Made by a program: the position numbers and the translations under genes
Shown here: positions 12,559-24,613 of the stretch, piece after piece
Numbering within the stretch: position 1 is the first letter of the stretch
Layout of the letters: every line of letters starts with the position of its first letter
DNA from: Silene conica
Taxonomy: Eukaryota > Streptophyta > Magnoliopsida > Caryophyllales > Caryophyllaceae
Assembly: GCA_029255685.2 (NCBI GenBank)
Contig: CM055314.2
Span: 9,690,399-9,754,398, forward strand
Reading direction: 5' to 3'
Length of the DNA stretch: 64,000 bases
The notes under the pieces: model-generated
Seen by the model: only the letters and a program-made list of their open reading frames with translations
What the model was told of the DNA's origin: nothing
Database searches by the model: none

Positions 12559-14106
12559 CTATATAATACCTGCAAGCCTCAAAACATCAAAAGAAACCAT
12601 GTTCCTGATACAATTCCTGTTCATCTCGGAACCATTACATGCAGCGACGACAGTAACTTTGACCGCTTCCCTGACTCGCGAAAGTGCGACATAAAGTTGT
12701 CCTGGTGAAAAGCATTGTCTAGGAAGGTAGACAACAACCCTGTCTAACGTCTGACCCTGCGACTTGTTGATTGTCATTGCGAAACTAAGTTTGAGTGGAA
12801 ACTGATTGCGCTGAAACTGGAACGGGAAGTTTGAAGAGCTAGATGGGCGCATCTTGATGCGAGGAATGAAGACATGCTGACCGTTATAATGACCACTGGT
12901 TATAATACATTCGACCATATTTGGGGTAAACCCTGCACATATAAGCCTTGCACCGTTGCATAGGCCTGCAGATGGAAGCAGGTTTCTTAATAAAATGACT
13001 GGAGCGTCCTTCTTCAATACCAACTCATACGGACTCATGCCACCAGGACATAGTTTGTTTATAAATTCTGAAGGGTATATGTTGCAGTTATCCGAAAGAA
13101 CTGTATCAAAACCCTTGTACGTAACTGCTTCACCAGGGAACTTGTTAATCATGTATGTATTTATATCATCAACATCCTCATTCATAGGCGTAAGTATGGA
13201 ACGATGAATAAATATATCAATCCCAATACTGTTGAGGTCGACATCTGGATATACAGTATCAGCAACTATACTTACAAGATCTGCACCTAATTGGGTTGTA
13301 TCCATAACAATTCCATCAGGCAGTTCAACCATCTCAGTCTCGCATGTCTGGAGCTGACCGTTTCCAAGGGATAGCAAAAAATTTGAAAAGTGTGGATCAG
13401 TTTTAGCCCTTACATTAACAGTTAGTCTGAATTTTATAAACTGTGGCCAAATATCAGAGGCAACTAATGTAGAATTAACCAACTCACGAATAGACTTTTT
13501 TTGTACCACTGGTAGAACCTGCCGGAAATCTCCACCAAATACAATAAGTTTGCCACCAAACAACAAATCAGGATTGCACAAATCTCGCAGAAGCTGATCT
13601 AATGCCTCAACACTTTCCCTTCTTGCCATAGATGCCTCATCCCATATGATTAGAGTAGATGCTTTTATAAGAGCAGCAAGACTACTCTGCTTGGGCACAG
13701 AGCACGACAACGAAACATCCAAATCTAGAGGAAGTTTAAATCGTGAGTGGGCAGTTCTTCCTGACGGGATATTGGCTGCAGCAATACCCGAAGAAGTAGT
13801 AGCAAGGACAATTTTACCCATCAGCCTTATTTCTGCATACAAGGCATTGTACAGGTATGTCTTACCAGTCCCCCCTGGACCATCCACAAAAAAAGCTCCT
13901 GGCTTGTTATGCACAGCATAATCAGTTATCATGTCAAAAGCTCTCTGCTGCTCTTGGTTCAATGATTTCCGACATACGACACATTCGTTTGGTATTGGTG
14001 CATTGAGTGCATCAAGTGTATCTTGTGATGTCCGGATCTCTGCACCCTGTGGACCTATCAAATCCGATAAACCAAAACTTTTTAGAGTCCTGCCCATTGC
14101 TTCCAC
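12559..14106 (-). pseudogene. Helitron Rep/helicase: Pif1-type helicase part
   Basis: A 515-residue open frame with complete SF1B/Pif1 features: Walker A GPGGTGKT (about residues 76-83), the TTSSGIAA motif, Walker B WDEAS, GGDFRQVLPV, and the late motifs SFAMTINKSQGQT and LYVALSRV near the C-terminus. It unwinds DNA during rolling-circle transposition. It is the C-terminal half of a Rep/helicase. The upstream half continues at 14119, separated by one in-frame TGA, so the full protein cannot be read straight through. The helicase part itself looks unbroken and ends in LAGII at 12559. Confidence 0.9.
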
Positions 14107-14118
14107 TTGTTGCTCTAA

Positions 14119-15398
14119 TCATTGCACAGTAAGGACCCGTGCAGCGTATGGATCGCCTGGATGTTCGTTTCTATAGTCTTCTGACAATGAGCTATAATAT
14201 TTTTCCCATAATGCACTTGGATCCTTAGGCTGACAAAAAATTAACAAAGTAGCAAATAGGCGCCGCAAGGCAGCTAACATTTCTACTTGTTTGGCCTCAT
14301 CTAAACACAGTTCTACCATATTGTCATCCTCAATAAGCTGCAGTTTCAATGCAGCTTCCTGGAACGTAGCACATTCATAACCATTGACTGTTCTCAAGTC
14401 TCTATACGATTTTGGAGCAGACACGTGTGTCAACAACAAACGCAGGAAGTAACGCTCTCCTTCTGAGGGTGCCACAAAAACAAGACGAGATATTGTGAAT
14501 GTTTTATTCTTACGTTTCAACCATGTTCGTTGAAATGTATCCCATCGGTAGTGCTCAACAAAGCTCCCATATAGATGTCTCCAATTTGGATTTGCAGCAT
14601 TCTCACTATTCAATCTAAAGAATTCAGTAAGCGGAGACCTGACACGTTTTTTGTTGGACACTACATGGGTTAATCTCTCATGAGGCCTCATCTGTATTGT
14701 TTGCATACCTTCTAAATGAACTGGCAGCACCATCACTGCAGGTTGCATTTCAAACAAGTCAAACCCATAGATACGCCAGGCAGCTTCAATAGGAGATACC
14801 CATCTACCAGACTGGTACTGTTCTATTTCATCAACTGGTTTGACTTCCCCTTCCCCCGCTACGTTGAATGATATCTTGTCATGCCCCTTATAAACATACT
14901 TGTACAGGTACTTCACCGCCTGAATAGTTGAGCAGACCTCCACATTAATGTGGCAATCAAAAAGGTCCAGTAAATATGGGTTGTATGGAATCACCCAGCG
15001 ATTGTTAAGCATTTCACCTCTCACTCGCACAATGTCTGCTGTAGGTATACGTTTGTACACTGGATAACCGCATCATTGTTGGTTGTCTCAGATACGTATG
15101 GTTTCGGATATAAGTACTTGCACTTGCCTGGACTGCTTTTATGCTTCATACATGCACACTCAGGATCTAGTTTCCCACATGGACCGTGCATCATGTGCTT
15201 TATCACAGCTGCACGCAGATTCGCATTTGACTGAGAAGGGATTTCAGCAGATACGAATTTGTCAAAATCAGCTGGACAGTTCATCCTGCTACCAGCTTTC
15301 ATAATCACCAAGAAATGAGCATGAGGCAAGCCTCTTTTCTGAAACTCAACTACATATACAAACGCAGCAACTTCTCCAAAAATTTTGTCATCAACCAT
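14119..15398 (-). pseudogene. Helitron Rep domain (HUH and two-tyrosine motifs)
   Basis: Two overlapping frames (15398-15021 and 15060-14119) together show the Rep nuclease. The metal-binding HUH motif is seen in RGLPHAHFLVIM near 15310, then the Cys-rich GPCGKLDPECACM segment, and the catalytic two-tyrosine motif KYLYKYVYKGHD near 14905. HUH nucleases cut one strand and stay linked to it through tyrosine. A one-base frame break joins the two frames near 15065. The downstream block with YFLRLLL and YDPL-type helicase-linker sequence matches plant Rep/helicases. All residues needed for nicking are still visible. Confidence 0.88.
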
Positions 15399-15493
15399 TT
15401 TTTTTTAACAGTAACAGTTTTGCTCGGAATACTCTAGCCACAATATCAGGACGATTTTGAGCCTCTTCTCCAGGGGCCAACTCATTTTTTATT

Positions 15494-15893
15494 TCAGGCC
15501 AATTTGAATTGCATGTCATAGTTATAAAAAAAATCTGGTTTTCCAAATCGCTGAACAAGAGCCATTGCATTTAGATATCTCCTCTTCATGTCTCGAGGGC
15601 CACCAATATATGTTGCTGGTAGAATGACGCGCCGCCCTACATTTGATGCACACTGTTCACCAGCATCAATGGTGTCAAGCAATCCCTGGTACAATTCAGA
15701 TCTGATTGTATCTTGATTATGCCTAAGGTAATCTAACCGGGTGTTTTCTAACTTAACGTACATGTCAACGATATATTGCTGTAAGCATCTCCCAGCTCTC
15801 AACATCATATTTCCTGGTCTATTTTGCAGTTTATAAAATAATACTCACGACATGAGATATTTCGTTCGTCTGAATTCTTCTGACAAGAACTAT
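15494..15893 (-). pseudogene. Helitron Rep upstream exon (helitron-like N region)
   Basis: This is the start of the exon after the intron that holds the Ty3-type element; the acceptor reads TTACAG at 15894. Recognisable plant Helitron text: CREYY, RPGNMMLRAGRCLQQYIVDM, LPATYIGGPRDM, and QRFGKPDFF followed in another frame by ITMTCN.NWPEI. At least two further one-base breaks lie at T runs here and another at the A run just before 15398. The breaks fall in homopolymers, as expected for neutral decay, but assembly error should be kept in mind. Confidence 0.85.
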
Positions 15894-15928
15894 CTGTAAT
15901 TTTAAAAAAATCATTACTATTGTATTAT

Positions 15929-17524
15929 TGGCCAGGCTAATCGCACACCTGCCAAAGATAAAAGTCCCTAGACTTGACTAACATACAAATTAATGTAGAT
16001 AGGGAAGAAGGGGTCGAACCACAGGGAGACGGTGATATAAGTGTAATTAGCTATGGAAAGAAATCTATCGAGGTCGGTCACAAATTTGGGGTTTGTTTGA
16101 GTTGTGTGAAAAACTAGATAAAGCAAAGCTAAAAATAAGGATGTAAACAATGGTATAAAAATACTAGGGAGATAGGGTCACACATATATATAAGAAGTTT
16201 AGTCATGTCAAAGTTCGTAAGCAATACATCGTCACTTGTTGATTAGGTTTATGACAATTACCTCGCGGCCTAGAGTCTAACCATACATTGACTTCCAACT
16301 AGCTCTCGCGTACATTGGGACAATATAAAATAACATGCCTTGTCTAATTCAATTCCAGGCTTTCGATCTTAGGAATAGAATAACAAGCTAATTGCAACCC
16401 ATAATCATCGATCAACCAACTTCAATTCCAGGCTTTCGATCTTAGGATAAGAATAATGATTCACCAATGATTATGACTAACAATTATAACCACAACTACG
16501 ACTATCAATTAATCATATCTTATTCAGGCTTTCGATCTTAGAATGAGAGTGATGATTAATCAATAGTTATAGTCAATGATCGTAATTAGTATAAATAGAA
16601 CAAGCATGTAAATAATCAACGTATGACAATGTAAAACTACTCATTTGACATGATTTCAACGACTAATCTACATGGCTTCCCCTCCCTAGTTATAGAACTA
16701 CTCACACATGGCTTTGTAAGCTAGATTATCTATTCTATTGACTAAGATAGACATAATGACGATAAAGAAATAAAACCGTAAAGAAAGATAATACCGGAAA
16801 TTAACGGAATAAGAACCCGGAAGATGAAATGCGAATAACTTCGGGAAATGCTTGAATAAACAAAGAGCTATTTTATAAAGAAAATAAGGAAAGACTTAGA
16901 ATATTTTCTTACAAGCTTAATGTAGCTAAAAGTTCCTAATATTTGATGATTTTATGCTAAGTGATGATCCCCAAATGAATGAAAGCATGGGGTATTTATA
17001 GTGATGAGGAGACGGGTAGATTGCAGCCACCCCGGACCGGGGCAAGAACATGACGTATGCATTCTTTGAATCTGGACCAAAAAATGGCGAGATCAAGGCC
17101 ACCCCGGTATACCGGGGCAGCCCACCCCTACCGGGGTGAGAACACTGACCAAGTTCTCCGTATTTGCTCAATTGTTTACATTTGGGAACATGGGTGACGT
17201 TGCAAGGATGATGTAATGCTTGAGTTGTCATGCTTTGCTCATTATGCTCTTCAAGGGTTGACTTCTTTGTTGACTTTCTTTGACTTTCTTTCATTTTCCG
17301 TCACTTCTACAACCCGAAGAATGCTTGTCTCGACTTTGGTTAGCTCCGATGCTCGGTAAATGTCAAAATGCAAGAGAAATCCGAAATTCCTACAAAAACC
17401 GCTAAACCACATACAAATTACCTAGGACACGGAATTAGCTCAATAATCATTGAAGAATAATGTAAACGATGATAAAACATGAGCTAAAATGGGGATGAAA
17501 AGTATATAAAAATAGAGCATATCA
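15929..17524 (-). repeat. Ty3-type element, 3' LTR
   Basis: 1,596 bp, nearly identical to 23018-24613. It contains a TATA box on the minus strand (CTATAAATA at about 17001-16993), three copies of CAGGCTTTCGATCTTAG (near 16361, 16430 and 16525), and paired CCCCGG / CCGGGG motifs at 17028-17146. Confidence 0.92.
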
Positions 17525-19980
17525 AATTCCCCCAAGCTAAACCCTTGCTTGTCCTCAAGCAAGCTCAAATAAACCAAGACAAGCAAATGAATCTCCATAA
17601 TCCCATCAATTACAAATCCCAATTTTAGCTAATGAAATAATTGTGAGACGAAATCCCGAAGACAACATGGGCATAGGAAAGATGCAATACATGGTTGAGA
17701 TTTACATGACGGCGTAGCGTATAGAATTTCATCTAGACTCTTTGGCTTTTGCATGATCATTTTGACAAAGGACTCTCACGGTACACTCAAGCACACATAT
17801 AAATGTCAAGGAGGTTTGTATGTGAAAACACTCTCCAAACCTCGACTCATGAAGTTGTGCCGGCAATCTAATATGGTAAGCATTCCAATCCACTAATCAA
17901 TGCAATCAAAATGCAAGCATTCAAAAGAAGTCATAAGAAGGAAGCAATATGTGATGGGTAAGAAAGGGAACATGTGAGTTATGGTAATTGGAGCTAATTC
18001 AAGCTAGCAACTAACCATTAATGCAAGGATGCTCAATCCAAAATCAAACCCAACTCATTACCAAATGTTGAAGTCAAAACTAGCAAGATGACTTCTTTTA
18101 TCAAGACAAAGCATATGAGAATTTCCCAACAATTTGTTTATGATGAATGTCATGGAAACTTTTTCTCTTCTTCCTTTTCTTTTCAATTCATGCTTCTTTT
18201 CTTTCTTTTCTTTTCTTTTCATCTTTTTTCTTTTCTTTTTTCTTTTTTTTCTTTTTTTTTTTTTTTTTTTTCATGGATGGTATTTATTTTTTTCTTTCTC
18301 GACTTTTTGACCATCATTTTTTCAATGCCAATCACAATGATAAAAGGCAACACTTGAACTATATCCCAATTGAGCACCCAAACACCAATGAATAAGCTAC
18401 TAACTTGACAAGGTAGGCAAATTTTGAGTGTAGCTTAGAAAATCAATAAAAACATATGTAAAGGGGAAAAAAATGGGCAAATAGAATCATGTGAAAGGCT
18501 TACAAATACTCACAAGATGAATGCAATGCTTATGAAGTGGAACAAAAACCATATTTATGCCTTTTGGTGTAACACAAAACCATGAGGAGACCTACTCACA
18601 CACCTAGATGAGACCGAAAAAGATGTAACGGTCTTAGGAGGCTCTAAAACTTTCAATTTTGTAGGTTGCCAATGCCAAAAGATCAAGCCAAAAACATCAA
18701 AAATCCATTCTCTACCTACTATGTTAAGACATCCCCATGTAAGCCAAAATTCCGTCAAAGAAGACTCACAAAAAATTCCAAAGAGCATGATAATTGGGGA
18801 TTGTAAGAGGAAAACAGTAGGTGATTCATTCTCATCATCATGAAACTTGCCATCATTAAACTTATAACTAACCTATAAAAAAGAAAAAGCAAAGCGATCC
18901 CTCCCCCAAGCTAAACTTCACATTGTCCTCAATGTGTACCAAGGAGACAACCAAACAACAAGTTTAATGGGGAAAGGGAAACAACAAATAAAAGCAAAGG
19001 AAACTTACTAAACCGACTAGCTTCCCCCAAGCTAGTATGTACAAGGGGAGAAACAACCATTCATATAGGGCCATCAAAGAAATCGGTGAAGTTGACATTG
19101 CGAGGTGGATCATCAACTTCTCTTTCTCTACTTCCACTTCCGCTAGCAAAATGAGGGTCGGAATAAGTTCTTCAAGGGAGCCACAAATCTGAAAATTTCA
19201 GAAAAATACCAACCAAAAAGAATCTCACAATTTTGCTAAAGCTATGTAAAGGGCACTCAAGTAAGGGAAATTAACACTAGCTAGGACATATACTAACTCT
19301 ACAAAACATAAATTCAAACTAGAAATTGAATTCCTCACCCAAAAAGAGCAAAATCAATTTTCCCCAATTTGAAGCTAGGGTTAGTGAAAAATTCAATTTC
19401 TAAGCAATTGAAGGATAAACTAGAGTAGAATATGCAAAATAACTTACTTGAGAGTGGAAATGGAAGTAGATATCCTTGAAGAATGATTGCTAAGATGAAA
19501 TTTGATGGTAAAATGAGAGAAAAGAGTTACCTTGAGGAGGAAAGGAGAAAGGAAAATAAGAATGAAAGAATAGGAATGAAAAACGAGCAGCCTTTGTTTT
19601 TAGGAAAAGCCGATCGTGAGTGCTCCTGCCCCGGTCGGGGTGGCTCGCCCCGGTGTACCGGGGTGGGTTTCTTCATTTTTTTTTCTAATTCCAAATTTCA
19701 ATCTTTTCAGCAAAATGCCGAATGATGTTGCTTTGGCCCCGGTAGGGGTAGCTTGCCCCCTACCCTCGGGGTGATGTTGATATGTCCTCTTTTTCCTTTC
19801 TAGCATTCTTTTTCCTTCTTGCCTCGTATGGTACCTGCAATTTCAATTCAACATACCACAAATCTACTTATTTCTATACTACCTAAACCGAAACATTATT
19901 CAAAAAGGAAAATAAAAGATTAAAACACGGGTTGCCTCCCGAGAAGCGCAATTTTAAGTCTTGCTAGACGTCACAAAAAT
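17525..19980 (-). other. Long 3' untranslated part of the Ty3-type element
   Basis: No gene. Next to the LTR lies the polypurine tract (minus strand AGCTTGGGGGAA, about 17537-17526). Similar CCCCCAAGCT blocks recur near 18903 and 19025. A 100-bp pyrimidine-rich TTTTC tract lies at 18165-18275. CCGGGG/CCCCGG palindromic blocks like those in the LTR recur at 19628-19770. Confidence 0.8.
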
Positions 19981-21483
19981 TCAGTTTTTAGAATCCGGAA
20001 GTTTCAAGAAAACTTCCTCTACCATCCCAACCATTGCTTCTTCATGATAAGGCCTCAAGTAGTGGCCACTAGCTTTGATCTTCTCCCCATCCGGGTCCAA
20101 CACTTCAAAGGACCCAATCTTGTCGTTATCGATGATGATATAAGGGCCTGGGGAAACCTTCTTCCGAGGGTTGAACATAAGCACCATGTCACCAACATTG
20201 AGACCATCCTTGATAAGCTCTTTCTTACGTCGACTCTTCACCATCTCCTTGAATGGTTGAGACCTTGCAAGAGCTTTCTCTTCCTTCAAAACCTTCTTCC
20301 TATTGCTTACCGTTTCACCATTTCCTACACAAGAGCTCAAAGAATTTTCCACGTCCTTGCTCAAAGATTGAGACAAGGGGTTAGCTTTATTCAAAGCATA
20401 ACAAGATTCCTCCAACATTGGACTCTTAAGACCATGACTCAAACTATATGTCACCTTCTCATCCCCTACGGCTAAAATCAACTTACCGTTCTTAACATCT
20501 ATCAATGCACCCGCGGTATGTAAGAATGGTCTACCCAAAATTATGGGAATTTGCGCATCTTCGGCAATGTCAAGCACGATAAAGTCAACCGGAATGAAAA
20601 ACTTTCCAACCTTGACGGGAACATCCTCCAACACACCCAAGGGGCTTTTGATAGAACGGTCCGCCATTTGTAGGGTGACACTAGTACACTTAAGAGCTCC
20701 TAAATTCAGTTTTTCGTATATCGAGTAAGGCATGACACTTATACTCGCACCAAGGTCACATAGAGCTTTATCAATTGGAAAATTGCCTATGGTGCATGGT
20801 ATGGAAAAACTTCCGGGATCTTTTAACTTAGGAGGGGACAAGTTTTTCAAATAAGCTTCACACTCGGAAGTGTAGGCCACTGTCTCAATATTGTCAATAG
20901 TCCTCTTCTTAGTTAAAATCTCCTTCATGAATTTAGTGTAAGAAGGTATTTGAGTGATAAGTTCTAGATAAGGGATAGTTACCTTGAGATTTTTCATCAT
21001 TTCCATGAACTTACCGAGTCGGGTCTCTCTTTGAGCTTGTGCCAAACGATGTGGAAATGGCACTTGGATTTTCTCCGGCTTCTTAGCTTTGTCATTCACT
21101 TTTTGAGGCTCTTTCTCTACATCTTCCACCATTATTGGGTCATCATCCTTCTTTGACTCCTCTTCACCTTTTTTAGAGCTATAAACCTTGCTTCCACCAT
21201 TGTCTTTATTACCCACTTTTTCACTTGCATCATTGGGCATTGGAGGTTCATCATAGATGGTACCACTCCTTAGAGTGATGACATTAACTTGTTCATGAGG
21301 TTGTGCTCCTTGAGGTGGCAATTGGCCTTGTTGTCTTTGAGGGTTGGATGTAGCAAGTTGAGCAATTTGTGTCTCAAGCATTTTGATTGAAGCATCTCTA
21401 GCTTGATCGGTCTTTTGAATGTGAAATACCATGTTCCTTTGTGTCTCGGCTACTTGGGCCAATAGTGCTCCTATCTCACTCAA
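19981..21483 (-). CDS. Retroviral-type aspartic protease region of the Ty3-type element
   Basis: A 500-residue frame. The N-terminal part is coiled and Gln-rich with an acidic/Lys-rich stretch. The middle carries the retropepsin-like signature DLGASISVMPYSIYEKL (about residues 244-260) and IILGRPFL, the flap-side motif of plant Ty3 proteases. These proteases cut the Gag/Pol polyprotein. No reverse transcriptase motif follows. Treated as part of a non-autonomous LTR element. Confidence 0.82.
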   Translation of the reverse strand: MSEIGALLAQVAETQRNMVFHIQKTDQARDASIKMLETQIAQLATSNPQRQQGQLPPQGAQPHEQVNVITLRSGTIYDEPPMPNDASEKVGNKDNGGSKVYSSKKGEEESKKDDDPIMVEDVEKEPQKVNDKAKKPEKIQVPFPHRLAQAQRETRLGKFMEMMKNLKVTIPYLELITQIPSYTKFMKEILTKKRTIDNIETVAYTSECEAYLKNLSPPKLKDPGSFSIPCTIGNFPIDKALCDLGASISVMPYSIYEKLNLGALKCTSVTLQMADRSIKSPLGVLEDVPVKVGKFFIPVDFIVLDIAEDAQIPIILGRPFLHTAGALIDVKNGKLILAVGDEKVTYSLSHGLKSPMLEESCYALNKANPLSQSLSKDVENSLSSCVGNGETVSNRKKVLKEEKALARSQPFKEMVKSRRKKELIKDGLNVGDMVLMFNPRKKVSPGPYIIIDNDKIGSFEVLDPDGEKIKASGHYLRPYHEEAMVGMVEEVFLKLPDSKN

Positions 21484-21534
21484 TTGTTGGATATTCGATG
21501 ATGGACCTTGTTGATTCTGAGGATTTTGGAATGA

Positions 21535-22884
21535 TTATTGATTTGGAAATTGTTGTTGAGAGAAAGTTTGTTGGTTTTGAAATTGTTGTTGGGGAGATGG
21601 TTGTTGATTTGGAAATTGGTGTTGAGGGAAAGGTTGAAAGTTTTGTTGGAACTGGTTCTTTTGCCCTTGATTTTGAAAACCTGGTGGTGCAGTATTTTGT
21701 GGTGGTCTTGGTGGTGGTGGGTTAAGGACATTTGTACTTTTGTAGGAAAAGTTGGGATGAAACTTTGTACCCGGATTGTAGGTGTTGGAAAAAGGGTTGA
21801 AATTTTGCCTAAAGCTTTGGTAGGCATTAACTTGTTCCATGTTGCTTCTACATTCTTGGAAACCGTGTCCCGCACCTCCACAAGCTTCACACACAACAAT
21901 TTGACTTGTCACGTTTACTTGTTCATGAGGTTGAGAGGAACTTGATCCTTGATTTTCGACTTGTCTTTGGAGAAGAGCTACTTGAGCTTTCAAGAGAGCT
22001 ATTCCGGGATCTTCTTCCTTTGCCTTTAATGGGATGTTTCTCGAGTTGACATATTGAGAGTCGTGCACTGCCATAGATTCTATGGTTGAGTGAGCTAACT
22101 CCACATCTATATTATCGAATCTCCCATTGTTTGCGGAGTCCAAAACTCGACGAGACTCTGCGCAACACCCATTGTAGAACGTGATGGCAAGAAACCACGA
22201 ATCCAAACCATGATGAGCACATTCCCTTTGAAGTTCTTTGTACCTTTCCCATGCTTCATGTAGACTTTCATGACAACTTTGGCGAAAACCGGTGATTTGA
22301 CTCCTTAGTTGTTGTGTTTTCTCAGGAGGGAAATACTTTTGATAGAATGCAAGGGCTAGACTATCCCAATCGTTGATTCCCAATGCAACTCGATCAAGGC
22401 TATTTATCCAAACTTTGGCCTTGTCCTTTAGGGAGAAAGGGAATAGTATCTCCCTTATTTGCTCTTGTGTAACACCCGGTTGCCGAATCATAGAGCAATA
22501 GTCGCAAAAATTTTGTACATGTAAGTTGGGGTCTTCCGTAGGAGTTCCCCCAAACTGTTTTCTTTCAACAATGCTTATAAAGGCCGGCTTGATTTCAAAG
22601 TTTACCGCACCAATTTGAGATGTAACTATTCCTCTTGGGAGCATAGCCGCAGTGGGCTTGGAATGATCAGACAAACGCACCATCTTTTCCGTTGGTGGTT
22701 GAGAAGTAGAGGCTTCTTCCTCAAGATTTCTGAGATCCTCTAGATAAAAACTTCGAATGTTATCAAGTTCCGCAAGAGTTGCGGCTTCGGAAACCTCCTT
22801 AAGGAAGCGTAATCTCCTACGCAAAGACTTCTCGGGTTCGGGATCAACGGGAAGAAGTTCACCAATTCGAGAGGACCTGGGCAT
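21535..22884 (-). CDS. Gag of the Ty3-type element
   Basis: A 449-residue frame starting just inside the primer-binding site. A retrotransposon gag domain is seen at about residues 95-235 (FPFSLKDKAKVWINSL, WDSLALAFYQKYFP, SCHESLHEAWERYKELQREC). A zinc-knuckle-like CEACGGAGHGFQEC lies at about residue 332, and a Pro/Gln-rich tail follows. Gag forms the particle that packages the element's RNA. Confidence 0.87.
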   Translation of the reverse strand: MPRSSRIGELLPVDPEPEKSLRRRLRFLKEVSEAATLAELDNIRSFYLEDLRNLEEEASTSQPPTEKMVRLSDHSKPTAAMLPRGIVTSQIGAVNFEIKPAFISIVERKQFGGTPTEDPNLHVQNFCDYCSMIRQPGVTQEQIREILFPFSLKDKAKVWINSLDRVALGINDWDSLALAFYQKYFPPEKTQQLRSQITGFRQSCHESLHEAWERYKELQRECAHHGLDSWFLAITFYNGCCAESRRVLDSANNGRFDNIDVELAHSTIESMAVHDSQYVNSRNIPLKAKEEDPGIALLKAQVALLQRQVENQGSSSSQPHEQVNVTSQIVVCEACGGAGHGFQECRSNMEQVNAYQSFRQNFNPFSNTYNPGTKFHPNFSYKSTNVLNPPPPRPPQNTAPPGFQNQGQKNQFQQNFQPFPQHQFPNQQPSPQQQFQNQQTFSQQQFPNQ

Positions 22885-22995
22885 AAGACAACAACCTAGG
22901 GGAGATTGTAAGTTACGGTCTCAAGGAACAAGTGTTCCTTAAGACAAAAGAAAACAAGATAGAATTCTACTAATCACAAAAATAAAACCGTGCGT

Positions 22996-23012
22996 CCCCG
23001 GCAACGGCGCCA
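22996..23012 (-). other. Primer-binding site of the Ty3-type element
   Basis: On the minus strand, five bases after the 5' LTR: TGGCGCCGTTGCCGGGG. It is complementary to a tRNA 3' end, of the kind usually assigned to tRNA-Asp in Athila-like plant elements. Confidence 0.8.
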
Positions 23013-23017
23013 AAATT

Positions 23018-24613
23018 TGGCCAGGCTAATCGCACACCTGCCAAAGATAAAAGTCCCTAGACTTGACTAACATACAAATTAATGTAGATAGGGAAGAAGG
23101 GGTCGAACCACAGGGAGACGGTGATATAAATGTAATTAGCTATGGAAAGAAATCTATCGAGGTCGGTCACAAATTTGGGGTTTGTTTGAGTTGTGTGAAA
23201 AACTAGATAAAACAAAGCTAAAAATAAGGATGTAAACAATGGTATAAAAATACTAGGGAGATAGGGTCACACACATATATAAGAAGTTTAGTCATGTCAA
23301 AGTTCGTAAGCAATACATCGTCACTTGTTGATTAGGTTTATGACAATTACCTCGCGGCCTAGAGTCTAACCATACATTGACTTCCAACTAGCTCTCGCGT
23401 ACATTGGGACAATATAAAATAACATGCCTTGTCTAATTCAATTCCAGGCTTTCGATCTTAGGAATAGAATAACAAGCTAATTGCAACCCATAATCATCGA
23501 TCAACCAACTTCAATTCCAGGCTTTCGATCTTAGGATAAGAATAATGATTCACCAATGATTATGACTAACAATTATAACCACAACTACGACTATCAATTA
23601 ATCATATCTTATTCAGGCTTTCGATCTTAGAATGAGAGTGATGATTAATCAATAGTTATAGTCAATGATCGTAATTAGTATAAATGGAACAAGCATGTAA
23701 ATAATCAACGTATGACAATGTAAAACTACTCATTTGACATGATTTCAACGACTAATCTACATGGCTTCCCCTCCCTAGTTATAGAACTACTCACACACGG
23801 CTTTGTAAGCTAGATTATCTATTCTATTGACTAAGATAGACATAATGACGATAAAGAAATAAAACCGTAAAGAAAGATAATGCCGGAAATTAACGGAATA
23901 AGAACCCGGAAGATGAAATGCGAATAACTTCGGGAAATGCTTGAATAAACAAAGAGCTATTTTATAAAGAAAATAAGGAAAGACTTAGAATATTTTCTTA
24001 CAAGCTTAATGTAGCTAAAAGTTCCTAATATTTGATGATTTTATGCTAAGTGATGATCCCCAAATGAATGAAAGCATGGGGTATTTATAGTGATGAGGAG
24101 ACGGGTAGATTGCAGCCACCCCGGACCGGGGCAAGAACATGACGTATGCATTCTTTGAATCTGGACCAAAAAATGGCGAGATCAAGGCCACCCCGGTATA
24201 CCGGGGCAGCCCACCCCTACCGGGGTGAGAACACTGACCAAGTTCTCCGTATTTGCTCAATTGTTTACATTTGGGAACATGGGTGACGTTGCAAGGATGA
24301 TGTAATGCTTGAGTTGTCATGCTTTGCTCATTATGCTCTTCAAGGGTTGACTTCTTTGTTGACTTTCTTTGACTTTCTTTCATTTTCCGTCACTTCTACA
24401 ACCCGAAGAATGCTTGTCTCGACTTTGGTTAGCTCCGATGCTCGGTAAATGTCAAAATGCAAGAGAAATCCGAAATTCCTACAAAAACCGCTAAACCACA
24501 TACAAATTACCTAGGACACGGAATTAGCTCAATAATCATTGAAGAATAATGTAAACGATGATAAAACATGAGCTAAAATGGGGATGAAAAGTATATAAAA
24601 ATAGAGCATATCA
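23018..24613 (-). repeat. Ty3-type element, 5' LTR
   Basis: 1,596 bp matching 15929-17524 with about six substitutions. The TATA box (24090-24082, minus) would drive the element's transcript. It ends TGATATGCTC..CCTGGCCA on the minus strand. Confidence 0.92.

Larger units (their letters stand above)
15929..24613 (-). mobile_element. Ty3-type LTR element, gag-protease only, young
   Basis: An 8,685-bp element with two 1,596-bp LTRs (15929-17524 and 23018-24613), TG..CA ends and a 5-bp ATTAT duplication on each side. It reads on the minus strand: 5' LTR, primer-binding site, gag, aspartic-protease region, long 3' untranslated part, polypurine tract, 3' LTR. No reverse transcriptase or integrase core is recognised, so it is a non-autonomous family member that would depend on proteins from a relative. 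I counted about six differences between the LTRs (near 0.4%), suggesting an insertion a few hundred thousand years old or less. Athila-like Ty3 ancestry is plausible from the primer site and gag. Confidence 0.9.

Noticed and set aside
18088-18395. Phe-rich frames resembling membrane segments
   Set aside because: They translate a TTTTC pyrimidine tract in the untranslated part of the Ty3-type element.
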